Source: Variovorax sp. SG517
GTDB taxonomy: Bacteria > Pseudomonadota > Gammaproteobacteria > Burkholderiales > Burkholderiaceae_C
Direction of reading: 5' to 3'
DNA: 64,000 nt
NCBI RefSeq assembly: GCF_013376045.1
Contig: NZ_JABMJG010000008.1
Location: 186,001-250,000 of the forward strand
The notes beneath the pieces were generated by a model that did no database searches, was not told the DNA's origin, and saw only the letters and a list, made by a program, of their open reading frames with translations. Shown here in pieces: positions 8,473 to 17,382 of the stretch. The position numbers were made by a program, and so were the translations under genes. Each line of letters begins with the position of its first letter. Position 1 is the stretch's first letter.

Positions 8473-8511
8473 CCCCTTTTTCAACAACCACCAAGCAAGA
8501 GGACGAGACAA

Positions 8512-9492
8512 ATGAAATTCGCCAAGAAGACCCTGATCGCACTTTCCGCGTGCGCAGCAGCCGCGCTGACCACCATGGCTGCACACGCCACCGAGTTCCG
8601 TTCGGCCGACATCCACCCCGACGACTACCCCACCGTGACCGCGGTGAAGTTCATGAGCGAGCGCCTGAAGGCGCTGTCGGGCGGCAAGCACAGCATCAAG
8701 GTGTTCAACAACAGTGCGCTCGGCAGCGAGAAGGACACGATCGAGCAGACCAAGATCGGCGCGCTGCAGATGGTGCGCGTGAACATCGCGCCGATGAACA
8801 ACATCTGCCCCGAGACGCAGGTGCCGACCATGCCCTTCCTGTTCCGCTCGGTCGACCACCTGCACAAGGTGCTCGACGGCCCGATCGGCGAAGAAATCCT
8901 GAAGTCGTGCGAGAAGCAGGGCTTCGTGGGCCTGGCCTACTACGACAGCGGCGCGCGCTCGATGTTCACCGCCAAGAAGCCGGTGCGCAGCTTCGCCGAC
9001 ATGAAGGGCCTGAAGGTGCGCGTGCAGCAGTCCGACCTGTGGGTGTCGATGCTCGAAGCCATGGGCGCCAACGCCACGCCCATGCCCATGGGCGAGGTGT
9101 ACACGGGCCTGAAGACCGGCCTGATCGACGCCGCCGAGAACAACTACCCCACCTATGAAAGCGCCCGCGCCTTCGAGGTGGCCAAGTACTACAGCAAGAC
9201 CGAGCACTCGATGGCGCCCGAGATGCTGCTGTTCTCCAAGCGCGCGTGGGACAAGCTCTCCGCCGAGGAACAGGGCTGGATCCGCCAGGCCGCAAAGGAA
9301 TCGGTGCCCTACATGCGCAAGCAGTGGGAAGAGCGCGAAGTGAAGTCGCTGGCCACGGTGAAGGCCGGCGGCGCCGAGATCATCGAAGTGGACAAGGCGC
9401 CGTTCCAGGCAGCGATGAAGCCGGTGTACGACAAGTTCATCACCGACGCGAAGCTCAAGGACCTGGTCAAGCGCGTGCAAGAGACGAAGTAA
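8512..9492 (+). CDS. TRAP transporter solute-binding protein (DctP family)
   Basis: This is a 326-residue periplasmic receptor of a TRAP transporter. A signal peptide precedes cleavage near AHA-TE (residue 26). The conserved carboxylate-binding arginine lies in GLKVRVQQS (Arg170), followed by the typical GEVYTGLKTGLIDAAENN segment. The small and large membrane subunits follow. Its position between a lactonase and uronate/aldarate enzymes makes a hexuronate or aldarate the likely ligand. A 100-base palindromic repeat separates it from the DctQ gene, which may help keep receptor mRNA more abundant than that of the membrane subunits. Confidence 0.93.
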   Translation: MKFAKKTLIALSACAAAALTTMAAHATEFRSADIHPDDYPTVTAVKFMSERLKALSGGKHSIKVFNNSALGSEKDTIEQTKIGALQMVRVNIAPMNNICPETQVPTMPFLFRSVDHLHKVLDGPIGEEILKSCEKQGFVGLAYYDSGARSMFTAKKPVRSFADMKGLKVRVQQSDLWVSMLEAMGANATPMPMGEVYTGLKTGLIDAAENNYPTYESARAFEVAKYYSKTEHSMAPEMLLFSKRAWDKLSAEEQGWIRQAAKESVPYMRKQWEEREVKSLATVKAGGAEIIEVDKAPFQAAMKPVYDKFITDAKLKDLVKRVQETK

Positions 9493-9514
9493 GCGAACCG
9501 CCCTGCTGAACCAA

Positions 9515-9615
9515 CTCCTTCCCCCTCTGGGGGGAAGGCCGGGATGGGGGCACGACGGCGCTGGCATAGGGACGCCGCTAGCCCCCACCCCTGCCCTCCC
9601 CCAGAGGGGGAGGGA
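9515..9615. repeat. 100-bp palindromic intergenic repeat between dctP and dctQ
   Basis: Outer arms with CCTTCCCCCTCTGGGG and CTCCCCCAGAGGGGGAGG enclose a second inverted pair, GGGATGGGGGC and GCCCCCACCC, around a short centre. Each outer arm is itself nearly self-complementary. The whole could fold into a long hairpin in RNA. It is different in sequence from the repeats at 10131 and 11569. I see no ORF in it. Confidence 0.65.
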
Positions 9616-9635
9616 GAAAACAGAGAAAAACCTTC

Positions 9636-10124
9636 ATGTACACCAAACTCTGCCGCACCCTCGCGCGTGCCTGCATGTGGTTGGGCATCCTCGGCCTCGT
9701 CGCGGTGATCTGCGCCGTGAGCTGGCAGGTGTTCGGCCGCTACGTGCTCAACAACACACCCACCTGGGCCGAAAGCCTCGCGCTGCTGCTGGTGCTCTAC
9801 GTCACCATGCTCGGCGTGGCCGTGGGCGTGCGCGACGCGGGCCACATCGGGCTCGAATCCTTCCTCGTCCTCGCACCCGACTGGCTGCGGCTGAAGATGG
9901 AATACCTCATCCACGCGCTGATCCTGCTGTTCGGCCTGGCCATGGCCTGGAACTGCGCCGAGCTGGCCGGTTCGGTCTGGGACTACCGGCTGCCCACGCT
10001 GTGGATCTCCGAAGGCTGGAAGTACGTGCCGGCCGCCGTCTCGGGCTTGCTGATCGTCCTCTTCTCCATCGAACACATCATCGCGCTCGCCCAAGGCCGC
10101 GAAGTAGAACCCGCCTGGGGATAA
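9636..10124 (+). CDS. TRAP transporter small membrane subunit (DctQ family)
   Basis: This 162-residue inner-membrane protein has four predicted transmembrane segments, starting with WLGILGLVAVICAVSWQVF. The DctQ hallmark VFGRYVLNNTPTWAESLALL is at about 30-50. It pairs with the large subunit encoded next and with the receptor encoded upstream to form a sodium-driven carboxylate importer. A repeat element fills the 146-base gap before the DctM gene, which is unusual because these subunits are often tightly coupled. Confidence 0.92.
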   Translation: MYTKLCRTLARACMWLGILGLVAVICAVSWQVFGRYVLNNTPTWAESLALLLVLYVTMLGVAVGVRDAGHIGLESFLVLAPDWLRLKMEYLIHALILLFGLAMAWNCAELAGSVWDYRLPTLWISEGWKYVPAAVSGLLIVLFSIEHIIALAQGREVEPAWG

Positions 10125-10130
10125 CGAATG

Positions 10131-10229
10131 CACACCCCCAGGCTTCGCGCACTTCGTGTCGCTTCTCCAACCCCCTTGCAGGGGGCAATGCCTGCGGCCC
10201 GGCAAGGCCGGTTCCGCGGCATTCCCCGA
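10131..10229 (+). repeat. Intergenic palindromic repeat, copy 1
   Basis: About 99 bases match the copy at 11569-11667 at roughly 90 percent by eye. The element starts CACACCCCCAG, contains CTTCGCGCACTTCGTGTCGC, then the hairpin CCCCCTTGCAGGGGG, then CCTGCGGCCCGGC, and ends near GTTCCGCGG. It lies just after the dctQ stop codon. Confidence 0.75.
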
Positions 10230-10270
10230 ACAGTCCATAGCGCCCCCACCACCGGCGAGGCGGCCAGATC

Positions 10271-11566
10271 ATGACCATTCCCCTTTTGATTCTCTGCCTC
10301 TCGTTCACGCTCTTCCTGTTGCTGGGCGTGCCGGTGGCTTTCTCCATCGGCCTGTCGGCCCTGGCCACGCTGCTGTATGAAGGCCTGCCGCTGGCGGTCG
10401 GCTTCCAGCAGATGACCTCGGGCATGGGCATCTTCTCGTTCCTGGCCATCCCGTTCTTCATCTTCGCGGGCGAGCTGATGCTCTACGGCGGCATCGCGGA
10501 CCGCATCGTCAACCTGGCGCGCGACCTGGTGGGCCACGTGCGCGGCGGCCTCGGCATGTCGAACGTGGTGGCCTGCACGCTGTTCGGCGGCGTATCGGGT
10601 TCGCCCGTGGCGGACGTCTCGGCCATGGGCGCGGTGATGATCCCGATGATGAAGAAAGAGGGCTATCACGCCGACTACGCAGTCAACGTGACCACGCACG
10701 CGGCCCTGGTGGGCGCGCTGATGCCGACCAGCCACAACCTCATCATCTATTCGCTCGCGGCGGGCGGAAAGGTGTCGATCGCGGCGCTGATCCTGGCGGC
10801 GCTGCTGCCGGCCGCGGTGCTCACCCTCAGCAACCTCGCGGCCGCCTACCTGGTGGCGGTGAAGCGCGGCTACCCCGCGGGCACCTTCCCCGGCTGGGCC
10901 ATCGTGGGGCGCTCGTTCGCGGCGGCGCTGCCGGGCCTGTTCGTGGTGCTGCTGATCCTGGGCGGCATCCTGTCGGGCGTCTTCACGGCCACCGAGTCGG
11001 CGGCGGTGGCGGTGCTCTATGCCCTGGCGCTCACCATCTTCGTGTACCGCACGCTGAAGTGGGAGCACTTCATCAAGGCGGCCTCGAAGGCAGTGCGCAC
11101 CACCGGCGTGATCCTGCTGCTGATCGGCATCTCCAGCACCTTCGGCTATCTCATCAGCCTGTACGGCGTGGCCGAGCTCACGGGCCAGATGCTGTCTCAG
11201 GTGACGAGCACGCCGTGGGTGATCTTCCTGCTCATCAACATCATCCTGTTCGTGCTGGGCACCTTCCTGGACATGGCCGCCACCATCCTGCTGTGCACGC
11301 CGATCTTCCTGCCCATCGCGCAGCAGTACGGCATGACCTCGGTGCAGTTCGGCATCGTGATGCTCATCAACTGCGCGCTGGGCCTGAACACGCCGCCGGT
11401 GGGCACGACGCAGTTCGTGGGCTGCGCGATCGGCGGGGTGTCGGTGGGCACGGTGATGCGCACCATCTGGCCGTTCTACGGAGCGCTGATCTTCGCGCTC
11501 GGCGTAGTCACCTTCGTGCCGGCCTTCTCGACCTGGCTGCCCAGCATGTTCATGGTGGTGAAATGA
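10271..11566 (+). CDS. TRAP transporter large permease (DctM family)
   Basis: This 431-residue polytopic inner-membrane permease carries the transport path. About a dozen hydrophobic segments are visible. Family signatures include the Ala/Gly-rich FLAIPFFIFAGELM, the conserved LFGGVSGSPVADVSAMG loop, and the late LNTPPVGTTQF motif. It works with the DctP and DctQ proteins encoded upstream. A member of the same repeat family flanks it on each side (10131-10229 and 11569-11667). Confidence 0.94.
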   Translation: MTIPLLILCLSFTLFLLLGVPVAFSIGLSALATLLYEGLPLAVGFQQMTSGMGIFSFLAIPFFIFAGELMLYGGIADRIVNLARDLVGHVRGGLGMSNVVACTLFGGVSGSPVADVSAMGAVMIPMMKKEGYHADYAVNVTTHAALVGALMPTSHNLIIYSLAAGGKVSIAALILAALLPAAVLTLSNLAAAYLVAVKRGYPAGTFPGWAIVGRSFAAALPGLFVVLLILGGILSGVFTATESAAVAVLYALALTIFVYRTLKWEHFIKAASKAVRTTGVILLLIGISSTFGYLISLYGVAELTGQMLSQVTSTPWVIFLLINIILFVLGTFLDMAATILLCTPIFLPIAQQYGMTSVQFGIVMLINCALGLNTPPVGTTQFVGCAIGGVSVGTVMRTIWPFYGALIFALGVVTFVPAFSTWLPSMFMVVK

Positions 11567-11568
11567 CG

Positions 11569-11667
11569 CACACCCCCAGTCTTCGCGCACTTCGTGTCGC
11601 TTCGCCAACCCCCTTGCAGGGGGCAACACCTGCGGCCCGGCAGAGCCGGTTCCGCGGTGTTCCACGA
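11569..11667 (+). repeat. Intergenic palindromic repeat, copy 2
   Basis: This copy starts five bases into the 3' flank of dctM and matches 10131-10229 along its length, including the CCCCCTTGCAGGGGG hairpin. The two differ mostly near the 3' end. Both lie in the same orientation relative to transcription. Confidence 0.75.
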
Positions 11668-11704
11668 AAAGACCGCGCTTTTTCTGCCGCCTTCGAAGCC
11701 TGAT

Positions 11705-13279
11705 ATGCCCGACGCCGCAAGACCTCCGCTCTACATCCGCATCCACGCGGCCGACAACGTGGCCATCGTCGCCAACGACGGCGGTCTGAAGGCCGGTGCG
11801 GAGTTCGCCGACGGCCTGCGGCTGGTGGACAACGTGCCGCAGGGCCACAAGGTCGCGCTGGTCGACCTTGCCGAAGGCGACGCCATCCGCCGCTACGACG
11901 TGGTGATCGGCTACGCGCTGAAGGCGCTGCCGCGCGGCAGCTGGGTGCACGAGCGCGTGATGCGCATGCCGACCGCGCCCGAGCTCGACGGCCTGCCCAT
12001 CGCCACGGTCAAGCCCCCTGCCCTGCCGCCACTGGAGGGCTACACCTTCGAGGGCTACCGCAACGCCGACGGCTCGGTGGGCACGCGCAACATCCTGGCC
12101 ATCACGCAGACGGTGCAGTGCGTGGCGGGCGTCACCGAGTTCGCGGTGCAGCGCATCAAGGCCGAGCTGCTGCCGAAGTACCCCAACGTCGACGACGTGG
12201 TGGCGCTGGAGCACAGCTACGGCTGCGGCGTGGCCATCGACGCGCCCGACGCCGTCGTGCCCATCCGCACGCTGCGCAACATCAGCCTCAACCCCAACTT
12301 CGGCGGCGAGGTGATGGTGGTGAGCCTGGGCTGCGAGAAGCTGCAGCCCGAGCGCCTGCTGCCGCCGGGCAGCATTCCCATCGCCGACCAGCGCGGAGGC
12401 ACCACGCCCGATGCTGCGCTCGACGTGGTCTGCCTGCAGGACGACGCGCACGTCGGGTTCATGTCGATGATCGATTCGGTGATGCGCCAGGCCGAGGAAC
12501 ACCTCGCCCGGCTCAATGCCCGCAAACGCGAGACCGTGCCTGCCAGCGAGCTGGTGGTGGGCGTGCAGTGCGGCGGCAGCGACGCCTTCTCGGGCGTCAC
12601 CGCCAACCCGGCCGTGGGCTTCTGCACCGACCTGCTGGTGCGCGCGGGCGCCACCGTGATGTTCTCCGAAACCACCGAGGTGCGCGACGGCATCGACCAG
12701 CTCACCTCGCGCGCGTCCACGCCCGAGGTGGCCGAGGCCATGATCCGCGAGATGGCCTGGTACGACGCCTACCTGAAGAAGGGGATGGTCGACCGCAGCG
12801 CCAACACCACGCCGGGCAACAAGAAGGGCGGGCTCTCCAACATCGTCGAGAAGGCGATGGGCTCCATCGTCAAGTCGGGCTCGGCGCCCATCACCGGCGT
12901 GCTCGCGCCCGGCGAGAAGGCGAAGCAGAAGGGCCTGATCTACACCGCCACGCCCGCCAGCGACTTCATCTGCGGCACGCTGCAGCTGGCCGCCGGCATC
13001 AACCTGCACGTGTTCACCACCGGCCGCGGCACACCCTACGGGCTGGCCGAGGTGCCGGTGATCAAGGTCGCCACGCGCAGCGACCTCGCGCGCCGCTGGC
13101 ACGACCTGATGGACGTGAACGCGGGCCGCATCGCCGACGGCGAGGCCACCATCGAGGACATCGGCTGGGAAATGTTCCGCCTGATGCTCGACGTGGCCAG
13201 CGGACGGAAAAAGACCTGGGCCGAGCACTGGAAGCTGCACAACGCGCTGGTGCTGTTCAACCCCGCGCCCGTGACCTGA
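11705..13279 (+). CDS. garD: Galactarate dehydratase
   Basis: This 524-residue enzyme dehydrates galactarate (meso-galactaric acid) to 5-dehydro-4-deoxy-D-glucarate, the substrate of KdgD. It has the UxaA/GarD layout: an N-terminal SAF-like domain (to about residue 100) and a large catalytic part with GSVGTRNILAITQTVQC, EHSYGCGVAI, VVSLGCEKLQ and QCGGSDAFSG. Conserved cysteines and histidines for Fe2+ binding are in these motifs. The length is nearly that of E. coli GarD. The ATG at 11705 falls just after the repeat. With GudD in the leftward arm, both C4 epimers of aldarate are covered. Confidence 0.93.
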   Translation: MPDAARPPLYIRIHAADNVAIVANDGGLKAGAEFADGLRLVDNVPQGHKVALVDLAEGDAIRRYDVVIGYALKALPRGSWVHERVMRMPTAPELDGLPIATVKPPALPPLEGYTFEGYRNADGSVGTRNILAITQTVQCVAGVTEFAVQRIKAELLPKYPNVDDVVALEHSYGCGVAIDAPDAVVPIRTLRNISLNPNFGGEVMVVSLGCEKLQPERLLPPGSIPIADQRGGTTPDAALDVVCLQDDAHVGFMSMIDSVMRQAEEHLARLNARKRETVPASELVVGVQCGGSDAFSGVTANPAVGFCTDLLVRAGATVMFSETTEVRDGIDQLTSRASTPEVAEAMIREMAWYDAYLKKGMVDRSANTTPGNKKGGLSNIVEKAMGSIVKSGSAPITGVLAPGEKAKQKGLIYTATPASDFICGTLQLAAGINLHVFTTGRGTPYGLAEVPVIKVATRSDLARRWHDLMDVNAGRIADGEATIEDIGWEMFRLMLDVASGRKKTWAEHWKLHNALVLFNPAPVT

Positions 13280-13359
13280 GCAAGGCGCTGCGCGACGCGC
13301 GGGTTCACGTCTTTCCGATTTCCTTTCTCAGACCTGTCTCTTCATCAACGGAGCCCCTC

Positions 13360-14124
13360 ATGGAAGACCTCAAGGACAAGACAGCCCTCGTCACCGGCGC
13401 CAGCACCGGCATCGGCGCGGCGGTGGCCATCGCCTTCGCTGCGCGCGGCATGCGCGTGGCGGTGCACTACAACAGCTCCGCCGACGCGGCGAACCAGGTG
13501 GTCGACACGATCCGCGCGGCCGGTGGCACCGCCTTCGCGCTGAAGGCCGACGTGCGCGACACGGGCGCGATCCGCGAGTGCGTGAAGCAGGCCTCGGCGC
13601 AATTCGGCGGCCGCATCGACGTGCTGGTGAACAACGCGGGCAGCCTGGTCAAGCGCGTGCCCATCGCCGAGTTCGACGACGCGCTCTTCGACGAGGTGCT
13701 GCACATCAACGCGCGCTCGGTGCTCGCTTTCTGCCGCGAGGTGGTTCCGCTGATGCGCAAGAGCGGCGGCGGCAACATCATCAACGTGACCTCGGTCGCG
13801 GCGCGCACCGGCGGCGGCCCTTCGGCCTACCTCTACGCGGGATCGAAGGGCTTCGTGAGCACGGCGACGCACGGGCTGGCGAAGGAGCTGGTGGGCGACC
13901 GCATCCGCGTGAACGCGGTGGCGCCGGGCGTCATCCAGACGCCCTTCCAGGACCGCTTTTCCACGCCCGCGATGCTGGAGAACTTCCGCGCCGGCATTCC
14001 GATGGGCCGCATCGGCACGCCGGACGAATGCGTGGGCGCATTCCTCTATCTCGCCTCGGAACAGCTTTCGGGCTATGTCACCGGGCAGGTGATCGAGGTG
14101 AACGGCGGGCAGTACATGCCCTGA
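13360..14124 (+). CDS. Short-chain dehydrogenase/reductase (classical SDR)
   Basis: This 254-residue classical SDR has the cofactor motif TGASTGIG (about 13-20), the NNAG motif, the catalytic Ser of NVTSVAA and the YxxxK of YAGSKGF. The C-terminal EVNGGQYMP is typical. It lies 80 bases after galactarate dehydratase and 60 before a Bug receptor gene in the rightward run, so an oxidoreductase step on a sugar acid or sugar is likely. The substrate cannot be named from the sequence. Confidence 0.88.
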   Translation: MEDLKDKTALVTGASTGIGAAVAIAFAARGMRVAVHYNSSADAANQVVDTIRAAGGTAFALKADVRDTGAIRECVKQASAQFGGRIDVLVNNAGSLVKRVPIAEFDDALFDEVLHINARSVLAFCREVVPLMRKSGGGNIINVTSVAARTGGGPSAYLYAGSKGFVSTATHGLAKELVGDRIRVNAVAPGVIQTPFQDRFSTPAMLENFRAGIPMGRIGTPDECVGAFLYLASEQLSGYVTGQVIEVNGGQYMP

Positions 14125-14184
14125 CGCGCACCCACGCCTTTCAACACTTCAACGCTCACCCACAACAACGGAGACAACGACATC

Positions 14185-15162
14185 ATGAAACGCAAGCAGT
14201 TCATTCGCGGCATCGCCGCCCTCTCGGCCACGGCCGCGCTCTCGCTCGGTCTGGCGGCACCGGCTGCCGCGCAGGCTGATTTTCCGAACCACACCATCGA
14301 GCTGCTGGTGCCCTACCAGCCCGGCGGCGGCACCGACGGCCTGGCGCGCGCCTTCTCGGAGGCGAGCCGCAAGCACATCTCGCAGAGCATCGTGATCATC
14401 AATCGCCCCGGCGCGGGCGGTGCCATCGGCTGGACGGAGGTGATCAACGCCAAGCCCGACGGCTACAAGCTCGCCGTGCTCACGGTCGAACTGCTGACGC
14501 TGCCGCACCTGGGGCTGGCCAAGTTCAACTACGACGACTTCCAGCCCATCGCACAGCTCAACGCCGACCCGGCCGCCATCACCGTGAAGGCCGACGCGCC
14601 GTGGAACACCATCGAGGAGTTCCTGGCCGCCGCGAAGAAATCGCCGGAGAGCGTGCGCGTGGGCAACTCGGGCAACGGCTCGATCTGGCACCTTGCCGCC
14701 GCCGCGCTGGAAGACAAGACCGGCGCCAAGTTCGGCCACATCCCGTTCCAGGGTGCGGCCCCCGCGGTGCTCGCGCTGCTGGGCGGCCACATCGAAGCCG
14801 TGGCCGTGAGCCCGGCCGAGGTGACGACGCACGTGCAGGGCGGCAAGCTCAAGGTGCTGATGGTGATGGCCGACAAGCGCGTGAAGGGCTTCGAGAAGGT
14901 GCCCACCGCCAAGGAGCGCGGCATCGACCTGTCGATCGGCACCTGGCGCGGCCTGGGCGCGCCGAAGAACACGCCGCCCGAAGTGATGGCGAAGCTGCGC
15001 GAGATCACCGCGAAGACCGCCGCCGAACCGCTGATGCACGAGGTGATGGACAAGCAGAACCTGGGCTATGTCTACACCGACGGCGCGGTGTTCAAGGAGA
15101 CGCTGGCGAAGGACAACGTGTACTTCAAGCAGCTCATCACCAAGCTCAACATCAAGCCCTGA
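14185..15162 (+). CDS. Bug-family periplasmic solute receptor (TctC-like)
   Basis: This is the third Bug/TctC receptor of the locus (325 residues). The signal peptide MKRKQFIRGIAALSATAAL ends near AAQA (about residue 31). It carries LLVPYQPGGGTDGLARA and the NRPGAGGAIGW segment typical of the family, and IPFQGAAPAVLALLGG. The gene follows the SDR gene and precedes an exported lactonase, 10 bases away. No TctAB partner is present. The ligand is unknown. Confidence 0.9.
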   Translation: MKRKQFIRGIAALSATAALSLGLAAPAAAQADFPNHTIELLVPYQPGGGTDGLARAFSEASRKHISQSIVIINRPGAGGAIGWTEVINAKPDGYKLAVLTVELLTLPHLGLAKFNYDDFQPIAQLNADPAAITVKADAPWNTIEEFLAAAKKSPESVRVGNSGNGSIWHLAAAALEDKTGAKFGHIPFQGAAPAVLALLGGHIEAVAVSPAEVTTHVQGGKLKVLMVMADKRVKGFEKVPTAKERGIDLSIGTWRGLGAPKNTPPEVMAKLREITAKTAAEPLMHEVMDKQNLGYVYTDGAVFKETLAKDNVYFKQLITKLNIKP

Positions 15163-15172
15163 GCCCCCGGCC

Positions 15173-16240
15173 ATGAAGAAGACGACCATCGCATCGCTGC
15201 TGTGGCTGGCCGCGGCGGTGCCCGCATCGGCCGCCACCTGGGTCTACGTGTCGAACGCCGACAGTCAGGAAATCTCGGTGCTCGAGCTCGACCGCACGCA
15301 GGGCGCGCTCAAACCGGTGCAGACGCTGAACGTGGGCGGCACGGTGATGCCGATGGTGGTGAGCCGCGACAAGCGCGTGCTGTACGCCGCGCTGCGCTCG
15401 CAGCCTTTCCGCGTGACAGCGCTTTCCATCGACGGCGCCAGCGGCAAGCTGCAGAAGCTCGGCGAGGCGCCGCTGGCCGACAGCATGGCCAACATCGACC
15501 TCGACGCGAGCGGCAAATGGCTGTTCGCGGCTTCGTACCAGGGCGGCAAGATCACGGTGAACGGCATCGGCAAGGACGGCGCCGTGGGCCCCATCCACCA
15601 GCTGATCCAGACCGAGCCCAACGCTCACGCCATCCACGCGGACGCGAGCAACCGCTTCGTGCTCGCCACCAGCCTGGGCGGCGACAACGTGTCGAGCTGG
15701 CGCTTCGACGCCGAAAAAGGCCTGCTCTCGCCCAACGATCCGCCGCTGACCAAGACCGCCGCGAAGTCGGGCCCGCGCCACTTCGTGTGGGACAAGGCGC
15801 AGCGCCACGTCTACCTGCTCGACGAGCTCGACGCCGCGCTGCACGTGTTCGCCTGGGACGCCGCGCGCGGCACGCTCAAGCTCGAACAGAGCACGACCAC
15901 GCTGCCCGCCGGCTTCACCGGCAAGCCCTGGGCCGCCGACCTGCACCTCACGCCCGACGGGCGCTTCCTCTACGCGTCGGAGCGCACGTCGAGCACGCTT
16001 TCCGCGTTCAAGGTCGATGCCGCCACCGGGCAGCTGCAGCCCCTGGGCCAGACGCCGACCGAGAAGGGACCACGCGGCTTCGCCATCGACTCCACCGGCC
16101 GCTACCTGATCGCGGCGGGACAGGAATCGAACGGCATCTCGCTCTACGCCATCGACGGCGACACCGGCGCGCTGGGCAAGCCCCAACGCCTGGACGTGGG
16201 CAAGAACCCGAACTGGATCGAGATCGTCGACGTGCCCTGA
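15173..16240 (+). CDS. Exported seven-bladed beta-propeller lactonase (YbhE/Pgl-like)
   Basis: This 355-residue protein belongs to the lactonase/6-phosphogluconolactonase YbhE family of seven-bladed propellers. It differs from cytoplasmic Pgl in carrying a signal peptide, MKKTTIASLLWLAAAVPASA. Repeated blade motifs are visible, such as LYAALRSQPFRVTALSID, GKWLFAASYQGG and GRFLYASERTSSTLSAF. It lies between two Bug receptor genes. A periplasmic lactonase could open sugar lactones before uptake. That role is inferred. Confidence 0.85.
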   Translation: MKKTTIASLLWLAAAVPASAATWVYVSNADSQEISVLELDRTQGALKPVQTLNVGGTVMPMVVSRDKRVLYAALRSQPFRVTALSIDGASGKLQKLGEAPLADSMANIDLDASGKWLFAASYQGGKITVNGIGKDGAVGPIHQLIQTEPNAHAIHADASNRFVLATSLGGDNVSSWRFDAEKGLLSPNDPPLTKTAAKSGPRHFVWDKAQRHVYLLDELDAALHVFAWDAARGTLKLEQSTTTLPAGFTGKPWAADLHLTPDGRFLYASERTSSTLSAFKVDAATGQLQPLGQTPTEKGPRGFAIDSTGRYLIAAGQESNGISLYAIDGDTGALGKPQRLDVGKNPNWIEIVDVP

Positions 16241-16286
16241 CACGCCCCCGACGCATTCGAACCATCCGACAACCAAGGAGACTTTC

Positions 16287-17279
16287 ATGCAACGCCGCAC
16301 ACTCATCCGCACCGCCCTCGCCTCTTCGGTGGCCGCCACGCTTCCGGCAGCCTTCGCGCAAAGCGGCAACTGGCCTACGGGCAAGCCCATCACCTATCTC
16401 GTGCCCTTTCCGGCCGGCGGCACCACCGACGTGCTGGGCCGGCTGATCGGGCAGAAGCTGGGCCCCGTGCTGGGCACCACCGTGATCATCGACAACAAGG
16501 GCGGCGCGGGCGGCAGCGTGGGCTCCGAGATCGGCGCGCGCGCCGCACCCGACGGCTTCACGCTGGTGGGCGGCACGATCAGCTCGCACGCGATCAACAT
16601 CAGCCTGTATCCCAAGCTCGGCTACGACCCGCAGAAGTCGTTCGCGCCGGTGACGCTGATCGGCACCAATCCGGTGGTGCTGGTGGTGAACCAGGCGAGC
16701 CCGTACAAGACGCTGAAGGACGTGATCGCAGCCAGCAAGGGCAAGGCGGGCGGGCTCTCGTCGGCCTCGGCGGGCACGGGCACCTCGCAGCACCTGGCGC
16801 TGGAGTTGCTGGCCTACAAGTCGGGCGTGAAATTCACGCACATCCCTTACAAGGGCAGCGGCCCGGCGATCCAGGACGTGATCGGCGGACAGGTCGACAT
16901 GATGTTCGACACCACCGTGGTGGCCGGACCGCACATCCAGAGCGGCAAGCTGCGCGCGATCGCCGTCACATCGGCGAAGCGGCTGGCCTCGATGCTGGAC
17001 GTGCCGACGGTGGCGGAGTCGGGCGTGCCGGGGCTGCAGGACTTCGAGGTGGTGTCGTGGCAGGCGATCTTCGTGCCCGCGAACACGCCCGCGCCGGTGG
17101 TCGACCGGCTGCACACCGAGATCCGCAAGATCCTCGCGACGCCCGAGATGCAGGACAAGCTCAAGGGCTTCGGCATGGAGCCGGCCGACCTGAGCACCAC
17201 GCAGATCGCGGCCTTCCAGAAGGCCGAGGTGGAGAAGTGGGCGCAGGTGATCAAGGCGGCGGGCATCAAGCCGGACTGA
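16287..17279 (+). CDS. Bug-family periplasmic solute receptor (TctC-like)
   Basis: This is the fourth Bug/TctC receptor in the cluster (330 residues) and the last gene of the rightward arm. It has a signal peptide (MQRRTLIRTALASSVAATLP, cleaved near AFA-QS) and the motifs LVPFPAGGTTDVLGR, NKGGAGGSVGS and IPYKGSGPAIQDVIGG. As with the other three, no TctA or TctB gene is nearby. Either a distant TctAB pair serves several receptors, or some act in sensing. The ligand is unknown. Confidence 0.9.
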   Translation: MQRRTLIRTALASSVAATLPAAFAQSGNWPTGKPITYLVPFPAGGTTDVLGRLIGQKLGPVLGTTVIIDNKGGAGGSVGSEIGARAAPDGFTLVGGTISSHAINISLYPKLGYDPQKSFAPVTLIGTNPVVLVVNQASPYKTLKDVIAASKGKAGGLSSASAGTGTSQHLALELLAYKSGVKFTHIPYKGSGPAIQDVIGGQVDMMFDTTVVAGPHIQSGKLRAIAVTSAKRLASMLDVPTVAESGVPGLQDFEVVSWQAIFVPANTPAPVVDRLHTEIRKILATPEMQDKLKGFGMEPADLSTTQIAAFQKAEVEKWAQVIKAAGIKPD

Positions 17280-17326
17280 CGCCCCCGTGGAAGGCGGGCC
17301 GAACCAAGGGAAGCTTCCTACGCCCC

Positions 17327-17349
17327 GGGCGAAAAGCCCTTTATAGAAT
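17327..17349 (+). promoter_or_regulatory. Short hairpin with TATAGAAT element upstream of psd
   Basis: GGGC-GAAAA-GCCC is followed by TTTATAGAAT. It could be a weak terminator for the upstream arm or the -10 region of a psd promoter (the psd start is 34 bases downstream). No convincing -35 was found, so the assignment stays weak. Confidence 0.3.
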
Positions 17350-17382
17350 GCCCCTCCGATCCGCTTTCCAGATCCTTCCCAC

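Noticed and set aside
9983..13240. A 1085-residue open frame on the minus strand across dctM and galactarate dehydratase
   Set aside because: It is antisense to well-recognised genes, its protein is low-complexity and rich in His, Arg and Ala, and such long frames arise from strong GC third-position bias.
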